DNA from: Gemmatimonadota bacterium
Lineage (GTDB): Bacteria; Gemmatimonadota; Gemmatimonadetes; Gemmatimonadales; Gemmatimonadaceae
Length of the DNA stretch: 8,595 nucleotides
Direction of reading: 5' to 3'
Assembly (NCBI GenBank): GCA_028287225.1
Contig: JAQBPZ010000097.1
Coordinates: 1-8,595, forward strand
Both the position numbers and the translations under genes were made by a program. The notes under the pieces were generated by a model. The model was not told where the DNA came from. It did no database searches and worked only from the letters and a program-made list of their open reading frames with translations. Shown here piece after piece: positions 1 through 8,093 of the stretch (positions are counted from its first letter, which is position 1; every line of letters starts with the position of its first letter).

Positions 1-1098
1 GGGCTGCCGGTGGTGCTCGGCCGAGCGGACACGCCCGCACGCCGCGCCCCGGATGGGTGGGAGGCCGAATGGCGTCGGGCGCGTCATGCCTTCCTGCACG
101 ACGCCGCGACCGCCCTCGGCGCACGCGTCGTGACGGCGCACACCGCGGACGACCAGGTGGAGACCGTGCTGATGCGCGTGCTTCGGGGAAGTGGGGCACG
201 CGGGCTGGCCGGGCTGGAGGCTGCGTCGCCGATCGTGCGCCCCTTTCTCCGCCTGCGCCGCAGCGTGGTGGAGACGTTCGCCGTCGCTACGGGCGCCGAG
301 TGGGTGGAGGACCCGAGCAACGGTTCCGCCGCGCACCTGCGGAACCGCGTGCGGCACGACCTGCTGCCGGCGCTTCGGCTCGCGGATGCCGGCATCGACG
401 ATCGCCTGCTCGACATCGGACGCCGCGCGGCGCGGTGGCGGGCGGAGATGGAGCGCGTCGCGGACGAGGCCGTCCGGGCCGAGGCGCTCCCCGGGGGAGG
501 GCTGAGCGTTGCCTCGGAGGAACTGTACGGCTATGATCGGGATTCGCTCGCAGTGCTGTGGGGGGCCCTGGCAGGGCGCGTCGGCCTGGCGCTCGACCGG
601 CGGGGAACCCACCGCCTTGCCACGTTTATAATGAACAGGCCCGTGCGCGGCATCATTCCGCTCTCGGGCGGATGGTGCCTGGAGGCGCGTCCGGCCGCGT
701 ATCACCTGCGCCGCGATGCGCGAATCTCTGCCGCTCCGGCCACCCTGCCCGAGAGGGGCACGGTGGAGTGGGGGCGGTTTCGCTTTCGGCCCCTCCACTC
801 CGGCGATGCACGACCGCCGCATGATCCGTGGGCGGCGTCGTTCGCCGGTGCTGCGGCGCTCGGGGTGCGAGGCTGGACGGCGGGAGACCGGCTCGCGCCG
901 GCTGGCGGGCAACCGCGGCGGCGTGTCGCGCGTTATCTCTCAGAGGCCGGTGTGCGCGGTGCGGACCGGGCCGGCTGGCCCGTGGTCGTCCGTGGGGAAG
1001 AGGTGGTCTGGATTCCTGGAGTGCGCCGCAGTGACGCGGCAACCGATCGGTCCGGCGGACCGGCACTAGCCTATGTCTGTGAACGTATCGCTCCCTGA
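1..1098 (+). CDS. tilS: tRNA(Ile)-lysidine synthase TilS, 5'-truncated by the window edge
   Basis: TilS uses ATP and lysine to convert C34 of the CAU anticodon of tRNA-Ile2 to lysidine, so that the tRNA reads AUA; it acts in the cytoplasm. The reading frame is open from base 1, and the SGGxDS PP-loop that begins the family is absent, so the true start lies upstream; the GTG at 10 is internal. Visible family marks are HTADDQVET (139-165) followed by RGSGARGLAGL, EDPSN (307-321) and RNRVRHDLLP (340-369), all from the N-terminal ATPase domain. The C-terminal substrate-binding domain is recognisable from GWTAGDRL (871-894) to WIPG (1009-1020). About 365 residues are visible, so only some tens of N-terminal residues are missing. 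It overlaps hpt by 26 nt, and the tilS-hpt-ftsH order is conserved in many bacteria. The identification is firm; only the start is unknown. Confidence 0.95.
   Translation, partial: GLPVVLGRADTPARRAPDGWEAEWRRARHAFLHDAATALGARVVTAHTADDQVETVLMRVLRGSGARGLAGLEAASPIVRPFLRLRRSVVETFAVATGAEWVEDPSNGSAAHLRNRVRHDLLPALRLADAGIDDRLLDIGRRAARWRAEMERVADEAVRAEALPGGGLSVASEELYGYDRDSLAVLWGALAGRVGLALDRRGTHRLATFIMNRPVRGIIPLSGGWCLEARPAAYHLRRDARISAAPATLPERGTVEWGRFRFRPLHSGDARPPHDPWAASFAGAAALGVRGWTAGDRLAPAGGQPRRRVARYLSEAGVRGADRAGWPVVVRGEEVVWIPGVRRSDAATDRSGGPALAYVCERIAP
627..632 (+). promoter_or_regulatory. TATAAT hexamer inside tilS (possible cryptic -10)
   Basis: A perfect TATAAT lies inside the tilS coding sequence, where it uses an ATA isoleucine codon that is unusual in such GC-rich DNA. 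No TTGACA-like hexamer is visible 16-18 bases upstream (604-609 reads GGAACC), and no extended -10 TGn precedes it. It could fire weakly towards hpt-ftsH, about 440 nt downstream, or be a chance match. Confidence 0.15.
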
Positions 1099-1630
1099 TC
1101 CGCGGCTGGAAGGCCGGACCCTGAAGCGTATCGTCTATGATGCTCCCGAGATCGCACGCCGCGTGAGGGAGCTCGGCGCCGAGATCACGGCTGCCTATCC
1201 GGACGGCGACCTGCTCGTGCTGGGGCTGCTCAAGGGGAGCTTCATCTTCCTGAGCGACCTGGTGCGGGAGATCAACCGCCCCCTGCATGTGGACTTCCTC
1301 GTCGCGTCGTCGTACGGCGAGGGCACCGTGTCGAGCGGAAACGTCCGGCTGGTGTATGACCCCGAGACGAAGCTGGAGGGCAAGCACATCCTGCTCGTCG
1401 AGGACATCGTGGACACCGGGCGGACGCTCAACCGGCTGATGGATCTGCTTTCGGCACGGAATCCGCGTTCTCTCGAGATCTGCGCGCTCCTGCACAAGCA
1501 CATCGCGGATGAGCTGAAGCACGACACGAAGTTCATCGGCTACGACGCGCCGCACGAATTCCTCGTCGGTTACGGTCTGGATCACGCCGAGAGCTTTCGG
1601 CACATTCCATACATTGCGAGCCTGCTGTAG
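1073..1630 (+). CDS. hpt: Hypoxanthine (guanine) phosphoribosyltransferase
   Basis: This purine-salvage enzyme transfers phosphoribose from PRPP to hypoxanthine or guanine, giving IMP or GMP in the cytoplasm. The 185-residue product has the usual size. In order it shows the LKGS pyrophosphate loop (53-56), the SSYG flexible loop (79-82), the PRPP-binding signature VEDIVDTGRT (109-118), a conserved LLHK (139-142) and the C-terminal VGYGLD block (165-170) ending in HIPYIASLL. The ATG at 1073 is the first standard start. It overlaps tilS by 26 nt and has no clear Shine-Dalgarno sequence, so translation is probably coupled to tilS. It adds about 17 residues ahead of the point where Bacillus HprT-like proteins begin. 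A CTG at 1121 preceded by GGAAGG (1108-1113) is a less likely alternative that would remove the overlap. The ftsH ATG follows the stop directly. Confidence 0.96.
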   Translation: MSVNVSLPDPRLEGRTLKRIVYDAPEIARRVRELGAEITAAYPDGDLLVLGLLKGSFIFLSDLVREINRPLHVDFLVASSYGEGTVSSGNVRLVYDPETKLEGKHILLVEDIVDTGRTLNRLMDLLSARNPRSLEICALLHKHIADELKHDTKFIGYDAPHEFLVGYGLDHAESFRHIPYIASLL

Positions 1631-3622
<1,992 letters not shown>

Positions 3623-3656
3623 TCGGCGCGGTACGGCAGCAGCGTGCGGGCTGGCG

Positions 3657-3700
3657 AACAGGCCGGGCTCCGGGGATCATCCCCGGAGCCCGGCCTGTTT
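3657..3700 (+). terminator. Hairpin terminator after ftsH
   Basis: A perfect 19-bp inverted repeat (arms 3657-3675 and 3681-3699) encloses a 5-nt loop, ATCAT. It starts 35 nt after the ftsH stop. The stem is very GC-rich, but only three T residues follow (3698-3700), two of them paired with AA at the base of the left arm. This makes it a strong hairpin with a weak U-tract, most likely ending the tilS-hpt-ftsH transcript. On the opposite strand the T-tract is even shorter, so + strand termination is favoured. The remaining 142-nt gap between ftsH and folP holds this hairpin and the candidate folP promoter, with no gene. Confidence 0.75.
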
Positions 3701-3750
3701 CGTGGTGGTATAGGATGCGTCGCGCCTCTCACGCGAGGCGGACCGTCCGC

Positions 3751-3764
3751 GTTAAGTTGCTCGG
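3751..3764 (+). promoter_or_regulatory. Candidate folP promoter element (short leader or leaderless)
   Basis: GTTAAGTTGC (3751-3760) ends 4 nt before the folP ATG. TAAGTT (3753-3758) could act as a -10 hexamer; initiation about 7 nt downstream would fall at or next to the ATG, giving a leaderless mRNA. It also fits the first six positions of the Bacteroidetes -7 element TAnnTTTG. The decamer matches the one before yggS at 8 of 10 positions. No good -35 is visible at 3729-3736, and no Shine-Dalgarno sequence precedes folP. A TAGGAT at 3711-3716 is another possible -10 in the same gap. Confidence 0.45.
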
Positions 3765-4649
3765 ATGTCCGTTCCCCTCACCTGGCTCGTTCGTGGCCGC
3801 GAGCTCACGCTCGATCGGCCGATCGTGATGGGCATCGTCAACGTGACGCCGGACAGCTTCAGCGACGGCGGGCGATACCTGTCGGTGGACGCCGCGGTGC
3901 GCCACTGCCGCGCGCTCGTGGACGACGGGGCCGACATCCTGGACCTCGGCGCCGAATCCACGCGGCCGCATGGGGCCCAGCCGGTCACGGCGGCCGAAGA
4001 GATCGAGCGCCTTCTACCCGTGCTCGTCGCGGTGCGCGCCGCGCTCCCGGGCGTGACGCTCTCGGTGGATACGGTGAAGAGCGACGTGGCGCGCGCGGCG
4101 CTCGATGCCGGGGCGGCCATCGTCAACGACGTCTCGGCGCTGCGCCTGGATCCGCGCATGGCGCGCGTGGTCTCCGACTCCGGCGCGGGCGTGGTGCTCA
4201 TGCACTCGCGGGGCGGTGTCGCCGACATGGGGACGTATGCACATGCCGAGTACCACGGCGACGTGATGGACGTGGTGCAGCACGAGCTCGGGACGCAGCT
4301 GGCCGTGGCGAAGGCGGCGGGCATCGCGCCCGCCTCGATTGCCGTGGATCCCGGCATCGGGTTCTCCAAGCGGCCGGCCGATTCGCTCCGCATGCTCGGC
4401 ATGCTGGAGCGGATGACGTCGTGGGGACATCCAGTGGTCGTGGGCGCGTCGCGCAAGCGCTTCATCGGAAGCATCACCGGGGTCCCCGAAGCCGACGCGC
4501 GCGTGCATGGGAGCGTCGGCGCCGCCGTGGCGGCATACGACCGCGGCGCTTCCGTGGTCCGTGTGCACGACGTGGCCGCCACGCGCCACGCCCTCGACGT
4601 CGTCGCGGCGATCCGCCGCGCCGCCAGCATGACGCCGCAGCCCGCATGA
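3765..4649 (+). CDS. folP: Dihydropteroate synthase
   Basis: FolP condenses p-aminobenzoate with 6-hydroxymethyl-7,8-dihydropterin pyrophosphate to form dihydropteroate in folate synthesis; it is the sulfonamide target. The 294-residue product is a complete TIM-barrel protein. It shows NVTPDSFSDGG (26-36), DLGAESTRP (60-68), VDT (101-103), ND (121-122), MH (146-147), DPGIGF (195-200), SRK (229-231) and RVHDV (266-270), which together cover the pterin and PABA/pyrophosphate sites. The start is well fixed: an in-frame TAA lies 12 nt upstream (3753-3755) and the next methionine is inside the first conserved block. There is no Shine-Dalgarno sequence, which suits a leaderless transcript. The gene ends in an ATGA overlap with cdaA, so the two are probably co-translated. 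Confidence 0.97.
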   Translation: MSVPLTWLVRGRELTLDRPIVMGIVNVTPDSFSDGGRYLSVDAAVRHCRALVDDGADILDLGAESTRPHGAQPVTAAEEIERLLPVLVAVRAALPGVTLSVDTVKSDVARAALDAGAAIVNDVSALRLDPRMARVVSDSGAGVVLMHSRGGVADMGTYAHAEYHGDVMDVVQHELGTQLAVAKAAGIAPASIAVDPGIGFSKRPADSLRMLGMLERMTSWGHPVVVGASRKRFIGSITGVPEADARVHGSVGAAVAAYDRGASVVRVHDVAATRHALDVVAAIRRAASMTPQPA

Positions 4650-5443
4650 ACGAGCTGCGGCAGCTGCAGCTCCTGCATCCCGGGTGGCGCGATGCGCTGG
4701 AGATCGCGGTGGTCGCGTACGTGCTCTACCGGGTGCTGCGACTCTTCCACGGCACGCGCACGCTGCAGATCCTCACGGGGCTCGGCGTGCTGCTGGCCGT
4801 GCTCGCCGTCGCGTGGGCGCTGCGGCTCGATCTCATCACCTACCTGATCGGCTTCGTCTTCCAGTACGGCGCCATCGCCCTGCTCGTGGTCTTCGCACCC
4901 GAGATCCGCGCGGCGCTCGCGCACCTCGGACAGGCGCGGTTTGCCCGGCTGTTTCACCAGATGGAGCAGCGCGAGGTGGCCGAGGAGATCGTGGAGGCGG
5001 TGGAGCGGCTCAGCCGCTCGGGGATCGGCGCCATCGTCGCCATCGAGCGGGAAGTGCCGCTGGACGCGTACCTGGAATCGGGATCGCCCATGGAGGCCAA
5101 GGTGTCGGCCGACCTCCTCGCGACGATCTTCACGCCGTACTCGCCGCTGCACGACGGAGCGGTCGTGATCCGCGGCGACCTGATCGTCGCCGCCGGCGTC
5201 ATCCTGCCGCTCACGCAGAAGTCCCTCGCCGACCGCGCGCTCGGGACGCGCCATCGCGCCGCGCTCGGCCTGACCGACGAGACGGACGCGCTGGTGCTCG
5301 TGGTCAGCGAGGAGCGGTCCACCGTGTCCATCGCGGAGCGCGGACGGCTGTGGCGCGACCTCACGACCGCCGAGGTGCGCGACGTGCTCGCGGGGCGCGC
5401 GCCGGCGCGCGTGGTACCGGAGACCGCCGGAGCGGTCAGCTGA
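4646..5443 (+). CDS. cdaA: Diadenylate cyclase CdaA (c-di-AMP synthase)
   Basis: CdaA joins two ATP molecules into the second messenger c-di-AMP, which in known bacteria controls potassium and osmolyte balance and cell-wall integrity. The 265-residue product has the family length. Three hydrophobic helices (roughly 17-33, 40-58 and 62-84) anchor it in the membrane. They are followed by a cytoplasmic DAC (DisA_N) domain with the catalytic SPLHDGAVVI (166-175, DGA 170-172) and RHRAALG (202-208). The ATG lies in a 4-nt ATGA overlap with folP; the longer frame that opens upstream is a shadow of folP and the terminator. folP-cdaA adjacency occurs in other lineages. The regulator gene cdaR (ybbR) and glmM, which follow cdaA in Firmicutes, are absent here; a DUF2723 gene takes that place. 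Confidence 0.96.
   Translation: MNELRQLQLLHPGWRDALEIAVVAYVLYRVLRLFHGTRTLQILTGLGVLLAVLAVAWALRLDLITYLIGFVFQYGAIALLVVFAPEIRAALAHLGQARFARLFHQMEQREVAEEIVEAVERLSRSGIGAIVAIEREVPLDAYLESGSPMEAKVSADLLATIFTPYSPLHDGAVVIRGDLIVAAGVILPLTQKSLADRALGTRHRAALGLTDETDALVLVVSEERSTVSIAERGRLWRDLTTAEVRDVLAGRAPARVVPETAGAVS
5429..5442 (+). promoter_or_regulatory. Shine-Dalgarno GGAG and CTG start in a CTGA overlap
   Basis: GGAG (5429-5432) sits 7 nt before CTG (5440-5442), which overlaps the cdaA stop TGA (5441-5443) in the same geometry as an ATGA overlap. No ATG, GTG or TTG is available in this frame between the GTG at 5350 and the first conserved motif of the downstream protein. This supports the rare CTG as the start of the DUF2723 gene. 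Confidence 0.55.
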
Positions 5444-7395
5444 AGGCCGCGCGCGCGGGAGCAGCGACCGGCGCGCTGCTGCTGCTGGTCTACCTGCTCA
5501 CGCTCGCGCCGGGCGTCACGTTCTGGGATGCGGGCGAGTTCATCGCCGCCGCGCACGGTCTCGGCATTCCGCATCCGCCCGGGACGCCCCTGTACGTCGC
5601 GATCGGCCGCTGCTGGATCCTCGCGACCGGGTGGCTGCTCGGCAGCGCGCGGGCCGTGAACCTCCTCTCCGCCCTCTGCACCGCGCTGGCCGGCGCCTTC
5701 ACCGCGCGGCTGGTGGCGCGGGAGGCTCGTGTGACGCAGGCAGGCACCGTGGGCGCGGTCATGGCCGGCGCGCTCGCGGGACTGATGTGCACCGCGTGGG
5801 CGAATGCGACCGAGACCGAGGTGTACGCGCTGGCCCTGCTGCACGTGGTGCTCATGCTCGCGTGCGCCGCGAACGTGGACGCGCACGAGCGCGGCATGCG
5901 CTGGCTCGCGCTCACCGCGTACGTGATCGCACTCGCGCCCGCCGTGCACCTGAGCGCGCTCGTCGGGGCGCCGGCCGCCATCGTGCTTGCCGCGCGGGGC
6001 AGGGACGGCACGTGGTCGTGGCCGCGCGCCCTCCTGTTGACCGCGGTGCTCGTCGCGGCGGCGGGGGTCGGACGGACTTCGCTGCCGTTGATCGCGGTCG
6101 CGATCGCGCTGGCGGCGGCGTGCCATCTCACTCGCGCGCAGCGCGGCCGGCCCGCTCGCGACGCGCGCTACCTGCTTCTGGTGCCCCTCGCGGCGAGCGC
6201 GCTGCTCATCATGCTGGTGCGCGCCCGGCATGATCCCGCCATGAACCAGGGAAACCCCGCGACGCTCGACGCGCTGGTGGACGTCGTCACACGGCGGCAG
6301 TACGCCGTCGCGAGCCTGATGCCGCGACAGGCACCCGCGTGGCTTCAGATCGCCAACGTGGCGCAGTACGCCGACTGGCAGTTCGCCATGGGATGGGGGC
6401 AGGGGGTGTTCACGAGCGCCGCCCGCGTAGGCGCCACGCTTGCCTACCTCATTCTTGGCTTGACTGGATGGCGGGCGATGCGCGGCGCGGCGCCCAGGCT
6501 CGCCTCGGCCCTCCTGGTGCTCGTGCTGTGCGGATCGGTGGGCGTGGCCGCCTACCTGAACCTCAAGGCCGGCGCCTCCCTCGGCTGGGGAGCGCTGCCC
6601 GACGGCGTGCCGCACGAGGCCCGCGAGCGCGACTACTTCTTCGTGCTCGGCTTCTGGGGCTGGGGATGCCTCGCCGGCTGGGGCGCGTTCGCGATGGCCG
6701 ACCGGATCGGGCGGCCCTGGCTGGCCGTCATCGCGCTCGCCGTTCCGCTGGCGGCCAACTGGCGAGTCGTCGATCGAGCCGGAGGATCACAGGCCCACGC
6801 CGCGCGATCCTTCGCGGACGCGCTGCTCTCCGCCGTACCGCAAGGTGGCGTGCTCTTCACCTCCGGCGACAACGACAGCTACCCGCTCTGGTATCTCCAG
6901 CAGGTGGAGGGCGCGCGGCCCGACGTGCAGGTCGTGACGCTCCCACTGCTGCCGGCGGAGTGGTACGGTCGGGAGATCGCGCGGCGCACCGGATGGCGCT
7001 GGGATGCCGCCCAGCCGGTGGCGGGGGCCGAATGGCGGCACGAGCAGACGGCGGCCGCCATCGCGCGCGCCGCCGCGGGTGCGCACCGGCCCGTCGTGGC
7101 CTCGCCCGCGCTCACCCTGCGCGAGCGCGCGCTGCTTGGCGGCGGATGGGTGCTGCGCGGGCCGGTGTACGTCGCCACCGCGGGAGCGCCGCTGGCCGGC
7201 TCGGCGAGCATCGACACCGCCGCGGCGCGGCGATGGACCGCCCGCTGGCCGGCCGCGGAGCCCCCGGCGGAGCGGCTGCCCGACGACGTGACCCCGATGA
7301 TGCTCCGGTTCCTCGGCTGTCCCCGGCTCTCGCTGCCGTGGCCCGGATCCGCGGCGGGGCGCGACTCGCTTGAAGTGAGGTGCAACTTCCGGTAA
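5440..7395 (+). CDS. DUF2723 (TMEM260-like, GT117) multi-pass membrane protein, probable GT-C glycosyltransferase
   Basis: The bacterial family lacks a firm function. Its human relative TMEM260 is a protein O-mannosyltransferase (GT117), so a lipid-sugar-dependent glycosyltransferase in the inner membrane is a reasonable inference. From the CTG start the product has 651 residues. After the first helix (about 9-24) come FWDAGEF (28-34, with the acidic pair expected in the first GT-C loop) and HPPGTPLY (45-52), then ETEVYA (125-130) and RERDYFF (395-401). About ten hydrophobic segments run to about 440. A soluble C-terminal part opens with SGDNDSYPLWYLQ (475-487) and RPDV (493-496), typical of the family. 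A GTG at 5350 would add 30 Arg-rich residues that look like a shadow of cdaA. The stop TAA (7393-7395) forms part of the yggS -10 element. Co-transcription with folP-cdaA is likely. Confidence 0.88.
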   Translation: MKAARAGAATGALLLLVYLLTLAPGVTFWDAGEFIAAAHGLGIPHPPGTPLYVAIGRCWILATGWLLGSARAVNLLSALCTALAGAFTARLVAREARVTQAGTVGAVMAGALAGLMCTAWANATETEVYALALLHVVLMLACAANVDAHERGMRWLALTAYVIALAPAVHLSALVGAPAAIVLAARGRDGTWSWPRALLLTAVLVAAAGVGRTSLPLIAVAIALAAACHLTRAQRGRPARDARYLLLVPLAASALLIMLVRARHDPAMNQGNPATLDALVDVVTRRQYAVASLMPRQAPAWLQIANVAQYADWQFAMGWGQGVFTSAARVGATLAYLILGLTGWRAMRGAAPRLASALLVLVLCGSVGVAAYLNLKAGASLGWGALPDGVPHEARERDYFFVLGFWGWGCLAGWGAFAMADRIGRPWLAVIALAVPLAANWRVVDRAGGSQAHAARSFADALLSAVPQGGVLFTSGDNDSYPLWYLQQVEGARPDVQVVTLPLLPAEWYGREIARRTGWRWDAAQPVAGAEWRHEQTAAAIARAAAGAHRPVVASPALTLRERALLGGGWVLRGPVYVATAGAPLAGSASIDTAAARRWTARWPAAEPPAERLPDDVTPMMLRFLGCPRLSLPWPGSAAGRDSLEVRCNFR

Positions 7396-7398
7396 ATT
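7370..7398 (+). promoter_or_regulatory. yggS promoter with leaderless or near-leaderless start
   Basis: TTGAAG (7370-7375) and TAAATT (7393-7398) are separated by exactly 17 nt and match the -35/-10 consensus at 4 of 6 positions each. This is the best promoter pair seen in the window. Transcription about 7 nt after the -10 would begin at roughly 7405-7407, on the ATG itself. The decamer GGTAAATTGC (7391-7400) resembles the folP element. In FCB terms it is TTG, 20 nt, then TAnnTT. The -10 contains the stop codon of the DUF2723 gene. Confidence 0.65.
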
Positions 7399-7406
7399 GC
7401 CGTGTT

Positions 7407-8093
7407 ATGCCATTTCAGGACCTGCCGGATCGCCTGGCCGACGTTCGTGGAGTCATCGCGCAGGCGCAGGCACGCGGCGGCCGCGGGCAGTCGGTCACGG
7501 TCGTCGCGGTGACCAAGACCTACGGCGCCGATGCCGTCACGGCGGCGTGGAACGCAGGACTGCGGGACGTCGGGGAGAACCGCGTGCAGGAGGCCCTCGC
7601 CAAGCGGGCGCTCGTGGACGTGCCGGTGCGGTGGCACCTGATCGGGCACCTGCAGCGCAACAAGGTGAAGCAGGTGGACGACTTCCACCTGGTGCATTCG
7701 GCGGACAGCGCACGGCTCACGGATGCGCTGGCGGCGCATGGCGAGGCGCGTGGCCGGCCGCTCGACGTCCTGCTGCAGGTGAACGTGTCGGGAGAGGGAA
7801 GCAAGGGCGGGTACGTCCCTGCCGATGTTCCGCGCGAGGCCGAGCGACTGCTCACCCTGCGCGGCCTGTGCATTCGTGGGGTGATGACGATGGCGCCGTT
7901 CGACGCCGACGAGCGCACCCTTCGCGTGGTGTTCGGCGGCGCCCGGGCGTGCGGCGAGACGCTGCGCGCCGCTGGCCATGCGTCGGCGACGGAGCTGTCG
8001 ATGGGGATGTCCGGCGACTTTGCGGTCGCCGTCGAGGAGGGCGCCACCCTGGTGCGCCTCGGAACGGTGCTGTTCGGAGCGAGGCCCGCCTAA
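7407..8093 (+). CDS. yggS: YggS/PLPBP family pyridoxal phosphate homeostasis protein
   Basis: This cytoplasmic single-domain fold-type III PLP-binding protein buffers PLP and helps keep amino-acid and keto-acid pools balanced; no catalytic activity is established for the family. The 228-residue product has the standard length. It shows VAVTKTYG (33-40) with K37 as the PLP Schiff-base lysine, GENRVQE (56-62), WHLIGHLQRNK (76-86), QVNVS (124-128), GVMTMAP (158-164), LSMGMSGDF (197-205) and VRLGT (216-220), the last two belonging to the phosphate-binding side. The ATG at 7407 is chosen because the promoter TSS falls on it; an in-frame GTG at 7380 would start upstream of the -10. No Shine-Dalgarno sequence is seen. 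The gene runs into divIVA by a TAATG overlap, as in the ylmE...divIVA neighbourhood of Gram-positive bacteria. Confidence 0.96.
   Translation: MPFQDLPDRLADVRGVIAQAQARGGRGQSVTVVAVTKTYGADAVTAAWNAGLRDVGENRVQEALAKRALVDVPVRWHLIGHLQRNKVKQVDDFHLVHSADSARLTDALAAHGEARGRPLDVLLQVNVSGEGSKGGYVPADVPREAERLLTLRGLCIRGVMTMAPFDADERTLRVVFGGARACGETLRAAGHASATELSMGMSGDFAVAVEEGATLVRLGTVLFGARPA

Noticed and set aside
1..1098. GTG at 10 as the tilS start
   Set aside because: The frame is open to base 1, and the essential PP-loop motif of TilS is missing from the window, so the start must be upstream.
3644..4645. N-terminal extension of cdaA back to 3644
   Set aside because: It crosses the terminator and all of folP in another frame. 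The ATG at 4646 matches the normal CdaA N-terminus and length.
3752..5254. A 500-codon - strand frame over folP and cdaA
   Set aside because: Low-complexity shadow of two confident + strand genes, with no motif of its own.
4684..5439. N-terminal extension of the DUF2723 frame back to 4684
   Set aside because: The extension translates as Arg/Gly/Ala-rich sequence out of frame with cdaA, which is certain. Family homology begins only at the first membrane helix after 5440.
4954..6615. A 553-codon - strand frame over cdaA and the DUF2723 gene
   Set aside because: Composition shadow; the + strand carries clear family motifs throughout.
7380..7406. GTG start at 7380 for yggS
   Set aside because: It would add nine residues, lies upstream of the -10 element, and is not part of the conserved family N-terminus.
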